47,918 nt of DNA from Paracoccus fontiphilus (GTDB lineage Bacteria > Pseudomonadota > Alphaproteobacteria > Rhodobacterales > Rhodobacteraceae). The position numbers were made by a program, and so were the translations under genes. The notes beneath the pieces were generated by a model that was given only the letters and a program-made list of their open reading frames with translations, was not told the origin of the DNA and ran no database searches. The stretch lies in NCBI RefSeq assembly GCF_017356265.1, contig NZ_JAFNAW010000025.1:1-47918 (forward strand). Direction: 5' to 3'. Below are positions 25,287-33,452 of the stretch, piece by piece. Position 1 is the first letter of the stretch; every line of letters begins with the position of its first letter.

Positions 25287-25358
25287 GCTTTCACCGCAAT
25301 GGTCAGAAAAGTTTCCGGAAACTAGGCGTCGATCGAACAGGCCGCAAGCTGGCAAATG

Positions 25359-25376
25359 TTGACTGAAAAAAGTCAA
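25359..25376. promoter_or_regulatory. Dyad upstream of the hybrid kinase
   Basis: TTGACT-gaaaaa-AGTCAA is a perfect 6+6 inverted repeat 73 bases before the kinase ATG. It could be an operator, or TTGACT on the minus strand could act as a -35 element. A GC hairpin with arms CCTTCC/GGAAGG at 25394-25421 lies next to it and, followed 3' by a T-run within the dyad, may terminate the DUF815 transcript. Confidence 0.4.
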
Positions 25377-25443
25377 TGGACAAGGCATGGACCCCTTCCG
25401 GCGCGCGGCGACGCGGGAAGGCTGCACCCGCCGATCGGGCTGG

Positions 25444-26301
25444 CTAGACCGCGACGCCGTGGCGCCCGGCCAGGTCGGTGAAGAACTGCCAGGCCACCCG
25501 GCCCGACCGTCCGCCGCGCGTGGCCTGCCATTCGACGGCCTCGGCGCGCAGGGTTTCGGGATCGATCGCCAGGGAATAGGCCTCGCAATAGCCCCGGATC
25601 ATCGCCAGGTATTCGTCCTGCGAACAGGGATGGAAGCCCAGCCACAGGCCGAAGCGGTCTGACAGCGAGACCTTCTCCTCGACCGCCTCGCCGGGATGGA
25701 TGGCGGTCGCGCGTTCGTTGTCGATCATGTCGCGCGGCATCAGGTGGCGCCGGTTCGAGGTCGCGTAAAGGATCACGTTCGCCGGGCGCCCGCTGATCCC
25801 GCCGTCGAGCACGGCCTTTAGCGACTTGTATTGCGTATCGTCGTGGCTGAAGGACAGGTCGTCCGAAAACAGCAGGAAGCGCTTGTCGCGGGCGCGGCCC
25901 AGGATCGCCAGCAGCCGCGCCACGGAACCGAGGTCGTCGCGGGCGATCTCGACCAAAACCAGCGGCAGGCCCTGGGCCATGGCCTCGGCATGGACGGCCT
26001 TGACCAGGGACGACTTGCCCATTCCCCGCGCGCCCCAGAGCAGCGCGTTGTTGGCGCCAAAGCCGCGCGCGAATTGCAGGGTGTTGTCCAACAGGATCCC
26101 CTTGGCGCGGTCGATGCCGATCAGCTGCACCAGATCAACGCGCGCCACGGTTTCCACCGGCTCCAGCCGGTCGGGATCGGGGTGCCAGACATAGGCGCCG
26201 GCTTCGGTGAAGCTGGGCGCGGGAACCGGCGGAGGGGCCAGCCGCTCCAGCGCGGCGGCAATGCGGGTCAGGACGTCGGTATCAGCCACGTCGCGCATCA
26301 T
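25444..26301 (-). CDS. DUF815-family AAA+ ATP-binding protein in the tat operon
   Basis: A 285-residue ATPase. [49 protein letters not shown] contains Walker A at about 90-98; LLFSDDLSF at 143-151 is Walker [15 protein letters not shown] resembles sensor 1, and [16 protein letters not shown] follows. This matches the DUF815 family (P-loop ATPases of unknown function). The start is ATG 26301, overlapping the tatC stop by four bases (ATGA); the longer frame is antisense-free shadow of tatC. Translational coupling to tatC suggests a role linked to Tat export or its assembly, but that is inference from position only. Confidence 0.88.
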   Translation of the reverse strand: MMRDVADTDVLTRIAAALERLAPPPVPAPSFTEAGAYVWHPDPDRLEPVETVARVDLVQLIGIDRAKGILLDNTLQFARGFGANNALLWGARGMGKSSLVKAVHAEAMAQGLPLVLVEIARDDLGSVARLLAILGRARDKRFLLFSDDLSFSHDDTQYKSLKAVLDGGISGRPANVILYATSNRRHLMPRDMIDNERATAIHPGEAVEEKVSLSDRFGLWLGFHPCSQDEYLAMIRGYCEAYSLAIDPETLRAEAVEWQATRGGRSGRVAWQFFTDLAGRHGVAV

Positions 26302-27146
26302 TCCTCGTCGTCCAGCAGTCCTTCGGCGCGCAACTCCGCGTCGCGCTTCTTCTCGATGCGGCGCACGATCTGGATCGAGATCTCGTAGAGCCCGTAGATG
26401 ACCGAGAACAGCACAAGCTGGCTGCCCACGTCGGGCGGCGTCAGGCAGGCCGCCAGAACCAGGATGATGACCACGGCATAGCGGCGCGTGCTGGCCAGCG
26501 TGTCGGCCGAGACCAGCCCCGCCCGGCCCATCAGCGCCAGCGCGACCGGCAACTGGAAGGACAGACCGAAGGCCAGGATGAAGCGCGTGGTCAGGTTCAG
26601 GTATTCGCTGACCGAGCCCTGGAACACGATCCCCGCCAGATGCGATGCCCCCTGCGCCCCGTCGGGATCGTCCGGCAGCGCCAGCGGCCCCTGCTGGAAG
26701 CCCAGGAAGAACGTGAACACCATCGGCAGGATGACGTAATAGGCGAAGGCCGCGCCAAGCGCGAACATCAGCGGCGAGGCGACCAGGAAGGGCAGGAAGG
26801 CCCGCTTCTCGCTGCGGTAAAGGCCCGGCGCGACGAAGCGCCACAGTTGATAGCCGATCACCGGGAAGGCCAGCATGAAGCCGCCGAAGAAGGAAATGCG
26901 GATGGCGACCGTGAAGCCTTCCTGCAGCTTCAGCAGGATCAGGCCGCATTCCTGCCCGCGATCTTCCAGCGCGGCGCAGATCGGCTGCGTCAGGAAGTTG
27001 TAGATCGGGTTCCAGACGACATAGCACAGGATCATCGCCACCACAAAGGCCAGCGCGGACCAGATGATCCGGGTCCGCAGTTCCTTCAGGTGTTCGATCA
27101 GCGGGGCCGAGCTGTCGTCCAGCTCATCGACGTCATGCACTGCCAC
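26298..27146 (-). CDS. tatC: Sec-independent translocase TatC
   Basis: Integral membrane receptor for twin-arginine signal peptides (282 aa, six helices). The N-terminal [21 protein letters not shown] has the conserved LxELRxR motif with the Glu that contacts the RR signal; [36 protein letters not shown] and [21 protein letters not shown] are typical. It starts with GTG directly after the tatB TAA and ends overlapping the DUF815 ATPase. The C-terminal ~20 residues are charged and cytoplasmic. Confidence 0.97.
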   Translation of the reverse strand: MAVHDVDELDDSSAPLIEHLKELRTRIIWSALAFVVAMILCYVVWNPIYNFLTQPICAALEDRGQECGLILLKLQEGFTVAIRISFFGGFMLAFPVIGYQLWRFVAPGLYRSEKRAFLPFLVASPLMFALGAAFAYYVILPMVFTFFLGFQQGPLALPDDPDGAQGASHLAGIVFQGSVSEYLNLTTRFILAFGLSFQLPVALALMGRAGLVSADTLASTRRYAVVIILVLAACLTPPDVGSQLVLFSVIYGLYEISIQIVRRIEKKRDAELRAEGLLDDEE

Positions 27147-27623
27147 TTAGTGGTCCTTCATGTCCGAACGGCGGACCCCTGCGATGCGGCGCGGGCTGTC
27201 GGTTGCGGCGCCCGCGGGGTCGTTCGCGACCTGCATTGCCGCAGGAACAGGGGGCGCGTCAACCGGCCGGGCGACGGCAGGCGCGACCGGCGCCGCGGGA
27301 TCGGGCTTGGCGCGGGCGGTCTTGTCCATGCTGGCCTTGGGGTCCCACTGCTCGAACCGCGTGGCGGCGCGATCCAGCGCATCCAGCCCCAACGACTTCT
27401 TCGAGGTCAGGGACTTCAGGTCCCTGAGATCCTTGCCGACCTCGTTGATGCCGGTCCCCTTGGCGGCGTCCTCCATCGCGCTCGTGAACTCGCGCGCCAT
27501 GGACCGCGCCCGCGCCGTGATCCGGCCCAGGGTATGAAACAGCTTCGGCAAATCCTCGGGGCCGATGACAACCAGCGCGACAACGCCGATCAGCAGCAGT
27601 TCGCTCCACCCGACATCCAGCAT
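27147..27623 (-). CDS. tatB: Twin-arginine translocase subunit TatB
   Basis: One N-terminal helix (MLDVGWSELLLIGVVALVVIGPEDLPKLFHTLGR) with the TatB-type Glu in the membrane and the GPEDLP hinge, then an amphipathic helix and a long Ala/Pro-rich tail (158 aa in all). TatB pairs with TatC to bind Tat substrates. No gap separates it from tatC; tatA lies 28 bases upstream. Confidence 0.95.
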   Translation of the reverse strand: MLDVGWSELLLIGVVALVVIGPEDLPKLFHTLGRITARARSMAREFTSAMEDAAKGTGINEVGKDLRDLKSLTSKKSLGLDALDRAATRFEQWDPKASMDKTARAKPDPAAPVAPAVARPVDAPPVPAAMQVANDPAGAATDSPRRIAGVRRSDMKDH

Positions 27624-27651
27624 TCAGGAACCCCCTGCCCGGTCTTCGGGA

Positions 27652-27906
27652 TCAGACGCGGGGTTCGTTTTGCGGGGTGACGTCGCGCGCCTCGGTTCCC
27701 GGGACGGGCTGGATGGGCTGCACAGGCTTGTCTAGGGCGGCGTTGCGTTCGGCATTCGTTTCGGACGTGCCGTCGTTCAGGCCCTTTTTGAAAGCGGTGA
27801 TGCCCTTGCCGAATTCGCCCATCAGCGAGGAAACCTTGCCGCGGCCGAACAGGACCAGGACCACGATGGCGATGACGAGCAGTGCCATGGGGGACGGTGC
27901 GTGCAT
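27652..27906 (-). CDS. tatA: Twin-arginine translocase subunit TatA
   Basis: Pore-forming subunit (84 aa). [35 protein letters not shown] is the family pattern: membrane helix, FGRGK hinge, amphipathic helix with the conserved FKKG. GGAG seven bases before the ATG supports the start. It heads the tatA-tatB-tatC-DUF815 operon; the 203 bases between tatA and marC are a divergent promoter region in which I see no gene. Confidence 0.94.
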   Translation of the reverse strand: MHAPSPMALLVIAIVVLVLFGRGKVSSLMGEFGKGITAFKKGLNDGTSETNAERNAALDKPVQPIQPVPGTEARDVTPQNEPRV

Positions 27907-28109
27907 TCCAGTTCTCCAGTTCCAGAGTCAGGCCAATGACCTGGGATAAACCAATCTGCGGAATATAGGGCCTTGGCCCACGCAGCGAAACCCCAACTGC
28001 CACGATTCGCGCCCGCCGTCATCATACTGCGACAAACTGACGTTATTTTGACGGCACTGCCCCCGGCCGCCCGGCTTGGCAGGGCCGGGCGTGCGGGCCA
28101 TAAGGCAGC

Positions 28110-28730
28110 ATGGACCTGTCGCTGTATGTCACCGCATTCGTCACGCTTTTCGTGGTGATCGACCCGATCGGGCTGGCGCCGGTCTTCATCGCGCTGACGC
28201 CGGGCATGGGCGCCGCGCAGCGCCGCCGCATCGGCTTTCGCGCGCTGGTGATCGCCGCGATCCTGATGACGATCTTCGGGCTTGCGGGCGAATCGATCCT
28301 CGGCGCGATCGGCATCTCGATTTCCGCCTTCCGCATCGCGGGCGGGCTGCTGCTGTTCCTGACCGCGCTGGACATGCTGTTCGAACGCCGCACCCAGCGG
28401 CGCGAGCATCAGGGCGAGGGCGATCCCCCGGATCACGACCCTTCCGTCTTTCCGCTGGCGATGCCGCTGCTGGCCGGGCCGGGTGCGCTTGCCACGATGA
28501 TCCTGCTGCAGGGCGAGGCGCCGGGCATCGGCCACATGGTGATGGTGAACCTGGTGATGCTGTCCGTGCTGGTCATCGCGATGGCGCTGTTCGTGATCGC
28601 GACGCCGTTGGCCCATGCCCTTGGCCGCACGGGCGTGATGGTCGTCACCCGCCTTCTGGGCATGTTGCTGGCCGCGCTGTCGGTGCAGTTCGTCATCGAC
28701 GGGCTGAAGGGATCGGGGCTGTTCCCGTGA
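28110..28730 (+). CDS. MarC family (UPF0056) integral membrane protein
   Basis: A 206-residue six-helix membrane protein. VTLFVVIDPIGLAPVFIALT, FRIAGGLLLFLTALDMLFE and PLAMPLLAGPGALATMILL are MarC-family signatures. Although named for the multiple antibiotic resistance locus, the family's function is unknown and a direct resistance role has not held up. AAGG lies five bases before the ATG. Its stop overlaps the following protease gene. Confidence 0.93.
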   Translation: MDLSLYVTAFVTLFVVIDPIGLAPVFIALTPGMGAAQRRRIGFRALVIAAILMTIFGLAGESILGAIGISISAFRIAGGLLLFLTALDMLFERRTQRREHQGEGDPPDHDPSVFPLAMPLLAGPGALATMILLQGEAPGIGHMVMVNLVMLSVLVIAMALFVIATPLAHALGRTGVMVVTRLLGMLLAALSVQFVIDGLKGSGLFP

Positions 28731-29296
28731 CCGGTGACGACAGGATGCAGCTGGTCTATTACGGCGTGCTGCTGCTGGTGATCGGCGGGGCCATGATCTT
28801 CGAGCTGGCAGGCCGGGGCGGGCAGGTGCTGCGCCAGGTCATGCTGTGGGTGGTGATCTTCGCGGGCGCCACGCTGGCGGCCGACTGGTATCTGGAAGGC
28901 AACGCCCCGCGCCAGCAGGTCCTGGACGGCGGACGGATCGAGATCCCCGTGGGCCGGGACGGCCATTTCCACCTGACCGCCCGGGTGAACGGGCAAGAGG
29001 TGCGGTTCATCGTCGACACGGGCGCGTCCTCCATCGCGCTTGGACCGGCGGATGCCCGGCGCATCGGCCTGGACCCGGACGGCATTGCCTATGTCGGCAC
29101 CGCCATGACCGCCAACGGAGAGGTCCAGACCGCCCCTGTCACCCTTGACGAGATCGCCATCGGCGACATCGTGGACCGCAATGTCCGCGCCTGGGTGATC
29201 GGCGCCGACTTGGACGGATCGCTGCTGGGCATGTCCTATCTTCGCACCTTCGCCCGCGTCAGCTTTGAAGGGGATCTGCTGATCCTGGAGCGGTAA
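28727..29296 (+). CDS. Retroviral-type (clan AA) aspartic protease, membrane-anchored
   Basis: A 189-residue protein with two N-terminal hydrophobic segments (LVYYGVLLLVIGGAMIF and VMLWVVIFAGATLAADWYL) and a single aspartic protease lobe: RFIVDTGASSIALG with the catalytic DTG at 97-99, later DLDGSLLGMSYL. Single-lobe proteases of this TIGR02281-like group act as homodimers, here probably on the periplasmic side. The start GTG at 28727 overlaps the marC stop (GTGA); ATG 28745 is an alternative. The natural substrate is unknown. Confidence 0.85.
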   Translation: MTGDDRMQLVYYGVLLLVIGGAMIFELAGRGGQVLRQVMLWVVIFAGATLAADWYLEGNAPRQQVLDGGRIEIPVGRDGHFHLTARVNGQEVRFIVDTGASSIALGPADARRIGLDPDGIAYVGTAMTANGEVQTAPVTLDEIAIGDIVDRNVRAWVIGADLDGSLLGMSYLRTFARVSFEGDLLILER

Positions 29297-29349
29297 GATG
29301 GTGGGCTGGAACCCCACCCAACGGCTGGGGCGGTGAGGCGGCGGGGTGC

Positions 29350-30768
29350 TCAGTCCAGGTCCAGCGGCGGCGTCAGGCCGCTCTCCTCCAGGTGCCAGAC
29401 CGCCTGCCAGCGCCCGTTCCCGCGGTCCAGCGTCAGGTAGTTGCGTTCCGCCACATAGCGGTGCCTTTGGCCCGGCAGCGGCTTTATGGCGATGGGATGG
29501 CCCGCAAGGGGCGCCTCGCCCAGGCCTGCGAACAGGCCCAGCGCACGGGCATAGGCCTTGGGCGGGGCGCGGTGGGAAATGCCCGAGGCGACAAGCTGGT
29601 GGATCCGCGTGGACTCCGGCCCCATCTCGGCCCGGGTCGCCAGGTGGATCTCGCCCGACAGGACCGTGACGGGGGCCTTTTCGCGCATCCGCAGGACGTG
29701 GCCCAGCATCCGGCGCCATTCGGCGCGATGGGCATGGCTTTGCCACTGGTCGCGCAGGTCGTCTTCGTAATGCTGCATCCGGGGGATCGCCATCAGCAGC
29801 GATTCGACCAGCGACAGGCGCGGCCCCAGCAGCGGAACGCTGGACACCATGAAGACGTGATCGCCCGAAGGATGCAGGGCCTCGACCGCGTTCCAGCCGC
29901 CCGGCCCCATGATCCGGTCGCGGCGGCGTTCGGACCGCAGGTCGGGCGCCCACAGCGTGACGCCCGGCAGGTCGCGCCGCCAGCCCAGGTTGCGGCCCGC
30001 CGGGTCCATGAACAGCCCAGGCACGTCCGCATCCGTCGCGCCATGCTGGAACAGCAGGTACATGCGGCGCGCCACGCCGAACAGCGCCTGCCCCACTGAC
30101 GAATTGGTGCGGCTTTCCGGCAGCGATCCCCAGCCGTCGCAGATGTCGTGATCATCCCAGACCGACAGCGAGGGCACGGTGGCGAACAGATCCGCGCAGC
30201 CTTCCGCCGCCAGCACCATCATGTAGCGCTGCGCGAACCTGCGCTCCAGATGCCGGGTGAGGTCGGCCAGGTCGGCCTCCGAGGGGCTGTCCGGCACATG
30301 CTTCGGCCAATCCTCGGTCAGGGGGTGGCCATGCGTCGCCTCGTCGGCATAGATCTGGTCGCCGCCCTGCAGCAGCAGGGCAAAGGGCGCGCGGGCATGG
30401 TCCGCCTGCAGCCGCGCCCACATCAGGTTGCGTTCGGCCCCGTCGCGGTCGAGATCGCCGTTCTCCTCTCCGTTGCAGGACACGAAGGCGAGGCGGATGT
30501 CGCCGTCCAGCCGGGTGGCGACGGGATAGTCGCGGCCATCCAGGCGATAGCCCGCCTCGCCCGCACGCAGGGCAAAATCGTGCCGCCAGATCGACAGCCC
30601 GGCCACCTGCGCCAGCAGGACGGGCGCGACCGACCCTGCCTGCGCCTGCACCGGACCGGGTGCCGGGGCGTGATCGGGGCGGATGGTGATGGCGGCAAGG
30701 TGCAACGTCCCGGCATCGCAGCCCCGAAAATGCAGGATCGGACCCGCGAAACCGTTATTCTCTCTCAT
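29350..30768 (-). CDS. PhoD-like metallophosphatase
   Basis: A 472-residue member of the alkaline phosphatase D-like group. Metal-binding motifs visible are LAFVSCNGE, LLLQGGDQIYADE, SVWDDHDICDGWGS and VTVLSGEIHLATRAEMG, the order seen in PhoD-type calcineurin-like enzymes. There is no Tat or Sec signal peptide, unlike classical secreted PhoD, so it is probably cytoplasmic and its substrate is uncertain. It lies 68 bases downstream of the AGE-family gene on the same strand. The ribosome-binding site is poor. A GGTGGG/CCCACC hairpin at 29300-29318 lies in the convergent gap with the protease gene. Confidence 0.85.
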   Translation of the reverse strand: MRENNGFAGPILHFRGCDAGTLHLAAITIRPDHAPAPGPVQAQAGSVAPVLLAQVAGLSIWRHDFALRAGEAGYRLDGRDYPVATRLDGDIRLAFVSCNGEENGDLDRDGAERNLMWARLQADHARAPFALLLQGGDQIYADEATHGHPLTEDWPKHVPDSPSEADLADLTRHLERRFAQRYMMVLAAEGCADLFATVPSLSVWDDHDICDGWGSLPESRTNSSVGQALFGVARRMYLLFQHGATDADVPGLFMDPAGRNLGWRRDLPGVTLWAPDLRSERRRDRIMGPGGWNAVEALHPSGDHVFMVSSVPLLGPRLSLVESLLMAIPRMQHYEDDLRDQWQSHAHRAEWRRMLGHVLRMREKAPVTVLSGEIHLATRAEMGPESTRIHQLVASGISHRAPPKAYARALGLFAGLGEAPLAGHPIAIKPLPGQRHRYVAERNYLTLDRGNGRWQAVWHLEESGLTPPLDLD

Positions 30769-30836
30769 ACTTTAGTCGTATCCCAGCTTCCATCACGGTC
30801 CTAGATAGGCGCTTCGACGCGGATTGCACCCCCAAA

Positions 30837-32078
30837 TCAGGATGCCAGCGGCTTCGTGTCGGCCAGTGCCCGTCCAAGATGCGACAACGCGGACACCAGC
30901 GGGAAAAGATCCGCCTGCAGGGCATGATAGATATCGGGCTTGCCCTGGAACTGGCCGCTGGCGGAGCGATCGTCCGCCCCCGGTTCCGGGAACCAGCCAC
31001 CGTGAACGTGGTCGATCAGCCGTGCATCGGCAAAGCGCCACATCCGGCGATACCGCTCCTCGTCCCCTGGCTGCGGGTCAAGCTTGATGAGGGCGGCCAG
31101 GGCGCCGATGGCCTCGGTCACGGGCCACCAGTAACGGTCGGCCCGCGCCACCCTGCCGTCGAAATCCAGCGTATAGGCCAGCCCGCCCCGCTTGTCCCAG
31201 GCATCGGCCAAGGCCGTTTCCACCAGCAGCCGCGCCTGCCGCGGCGCATCGCTGCCCCGCCTGCCCGCAAGATCCCAGTATTGCAGCAGCAGGCGCGCCA
31301 TCTCGAACGAATGGCCGGGCGTCGTGCCCGCGGGGCGGAACATCGGGTTGCCCTCGTATCCCTGGTCCGGGCGCCAGGCGTCGTCGTAATGCTCGGGGAT
31401 GCGCCAGCCGTTGCGGGCAGCCTGTCCCGCGATGAAGAAATCCAGGATGCGTCCGGCGCGATCCAGATACTCTGCCTCGCCCGTGGCCTCATGCGCGGCC
31501 AGCAGCGCCTCGACGCCGTGCATGTTGGCGTTCATGCCGCGATAGGTGGAAAAGGGCTGCCAGTCGCCGGTGAGTTCATCGCGGAACAACCCTGCGCCCG
31601 CATCCCAGAAGCGCGCGTCCAGGACATCGGCGATGTCGGCCAGCAACCGGTCCGCATCGGGATGGCCCGCCAGCCTGGCGGTCGAGGCCGCCAGCATCAC
31701 GAAGACATGCCCATAGGCCAGCTTGGTGCCGTCCGCCACCTCACCGCCCCGGATCGCCCAGTGATAGCCGCCATGCCGCCCGTCGCGATGGCCGCGCCAC
31801 AGCAGGTCCATGCCCCGGTCGACGATCCCCGCCCTGTCCGGCCGCCCCGCCAACTGGCCCAGGGCATAGGAATGAACCAGCCGCGTGGTCGTGTGCAGCT
31901 CCAGAAGGTCGCCCGGCAGCGGTTGCCCCGCGACATCCAGCGTCACGAAGCCGCGATCCCCGGCACTGGCATCGAAGAACCGCAGCGCCTGCAAGGCGTC
32001 GCGGACCAGGAACTGCCGATGCGCCGGGTCGTCCAGCCAGTGCCCATCGCCCCCGGTGCCCAGACTTGCCTGTTCCAT
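30837..32078 (-). CDS. AGE family epimerase/isomerase
   Basis: A 413-residue (alpha/alpha)6-barrel sugar epimerase or aldose-ketose isomerase. Conserved features are TTTRLVHSYALG, the HGGYHWAI and NANMHGVEALLAAHEATG segments, TTPGHSFEMARLLLQYW with the His-Glu pair, and GGWFPEPG with KPDIYHALQA at the end. These fit the N-acylglucosamine 2-epimerase/mannose isomerase/YihS superfamily; the sugar cannot be assigned. Several starts are possible; ATG 32078 has GGGGA five to six bases upstream, ATG 32084 is the alternative. The 240 bases to the divergent TerC gene hold no gene. Confidence 0.87.
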   Translation of the reverse strand: MEQASLGTGGDGHWLDDPAHRQFLVRDALQALRFFDASAGDRGFVTLDVAGQPLPGDLLELHTTTRLVHSYALGQLAGRPDRAGIVDRGMDLLWRGHRDGRHGGYHWAIRGGEVADGTKLAYGHVFVMLAASTARLAGHPDADRLLADIADVLDARFWDAGAGLFRDELTGDWQPFSTYRGMNANMHGVEALLAAHEATGEAEYLDRAGRILDFFIAGQAARNGWRIPEHYDDAWRPDQGYEGNPMFRPAGTTPGHSFEMARLLLQYWDLAGRRGSDAPRQARLLVETALADAWDKRGGLAYTLDFDGRVARADRYWWPVTEAIGALAALIKLDPQPGDEERYRRMWRFADARLIDHVHGGWFPEPGADDRSASGQFQGKPDIYHALQADLFPLVSALSHLGRALADTKPLAS

Positions 32079-32319
32079 GACCATCCCCCGCGTTGCAGGC
32101 GCCAGAATTGCCAATTCCGGCCATGACCTGCAATCTTTTTGCCTGTGCCCCCTTGCAACCCGGCGTGTGATCCGCCACGTGTGAACTCAGCGGACCGGGC
32201 CCCTCTGACGGCAGTTCATGTCGTGATGTCGGACCGCATCGAGCGTGCCTCGATGCAAAGCGGCCCTGTCTTGCGAAGCCCTTGGCATCGATGCACATCC
32301 AGCAACGATGAGGGCATAC

Positions 32320-33321
32320 GTGGAACTGCTTTTTCTTTTATTCCTGGGCAAGCCGCTGTGGATGTGGCTGCTGTTCGTGGCGATCGTGATCGCGCTTCTG
32401 GTCTTTGACCTGGGGGTGCTGCACAAGGACGACCACGAAATCGGCGTGGCCGAAAGCCTCAAGCTGTCGGCCATGTATCTGACGATGGGCGTGCTCTTCT
32501 CGGGATTTGTCTGGTGGCAGATCGGCGCCGAGGAAAGCAAGCTCTACCTGACGGCCTTCGTGGTCGAAAAGACGCTGGCGATGGACAACGTCTTTGTCAT
32601 CGCCATGATCTTCACCTATTTCGCGATCCCGCCGAAATACCAGCACCGGGTGCTGTTCTGGGGCATCCTGGGCGTGATCGTGCTGCGCGGCCTGATGATC
32701 GGCCTGGGCGCCACGCTGGTCAGCCAGTATTCCTGGGTTCTGTACATCTTCGCGCTGTTCCTGATCTTCACCGGCGTCAAGATGATGATGGTGGGCGACA
32801 AGCCGCTGGACATTTCGCAGAACCCCGTCCTGCGCTTCATGAAGCGGCGCATGAACGTGACCGAGGAGATCCACGGCCACGACTTCTGGGTCAGGAAGCC
32901 CGATCCCAAGACGGGCAAGCTGGTCCGGTTCGCCACGCCGCTGTTCCTGGCCCTGGTCATGGTCGAGATCGTGGACGTGATCTTCGCCGTGGATTCGGTG
33001 CCTGCCGTTTTCGCGATCACCTCGGACCCGTTCATCGTCTACACCTCGAACATCTTCGCGATCCTGGGCCTTCGGGCGCTGTACTTCGCGCTGGCCGCGA
33101 TCATCCACCGCTTCCACTATCTGAAATACGCGCTGTCGGTGCTGCTGGTCTTCATCGGGTCGAAGATCTTCGTGGCCGACCTGCTGGGATGGGAAAAATT
33201 CCCCGCCTCCTGGTCGCTGGGCATCACCTTCGCCATCTTGGGCGCGGGCGTGGCCTACTCGCTGTGGAAAACGAAGGACAACGTGCCCGATCCGCAGATT
33301 TCCCGCGCCCCGAGCGAATAG
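32320..33321 (+). CDS. TerC family membrane protein (Alx-like)
   Basis: A 333-residue protein with about nine membrane helices. The family core EKTLAMDNVFVIAMIFTYFAIPPKYQHRVLFWGILG and VEIVDVIFAVDSVPAVFAITSDPFIVYTSNIFAILGLRALYF is intact, with Asp residues inside helices that suggest metal ion binding; TerC/Alx proteins have been linked to Mn2+ export and to tellurite resistance loci. GTG 32320 has GAGGG five bases upstream; ATG 32308 is possible but lacks one. I looked for the manganese yybP-ykoY riboswitch upstream and could not recognise it. Confidence 0.9.
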   Translation: MELLFLLFLGKPLWMWLLFVAIVIALLVFDLGVLHKDDHEIGVAESLKLSAMYLTMGVLFSGFVWWQIGAEESKLYLTAFVVEKTLAMDNVFVIAMIFTYFAIPPKYQHRVLFWGILGVIVLRGLMIGLGATLVSQYSWVLYIFALFLIFTGVKMMMVGDKPLDISQNPVLRFMKRRMNVTEEIHGHDFWVRKPDPKTGKLVRFATPLFLALVMVEIVDVIFAVDSVPAVFAITSDPFIVYTSNIFAILGLRALYFALAAIIHRFHYLKYALSVLLVFIGSKIFVADLLGWEKFPASWSLGITFAILGAGVAYSLWKTKDNVPDPQISRAPSE

Positions 33322-33335
33322 GACGAACCCCGTGG

Positions 33336-33359
33336 CAAGGCGCCCTCATCGGCGCCTTG
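33336..33359 (+). terminator. Hairpin after TerC gene
   Basis: CAAGGCGCC-ctcatc-GGCGCCTTG, a perfect 9-bp stem 14 bases after the TerC-family stop, followed by CTTCC rather than a T-run; a probable but weak terminator. Confidence 0.55.
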
Positions 33360-33452
33360 CTTCCAAAACTGGCGTTCAGGCGGCTTCATGCCTTTGCACC
33401 GGCGTCCGCTTCGTGCAGATTGCCAAAAGCCTGACTTGAACAAAGTGAACCG

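Noticed and set aside
22596..25325. 909-codon plus-strand ORF opposite the hybrid kinase
   Set aside because: Antisense shadow of a well-formed multi-domain kinase.
32085..32319. Possible manganese (yybP-ykoY) riboswitch upstream of the TerC gene
   Set aside because: The association is common elsewhere, but I could not identify the conserved core in these bases.
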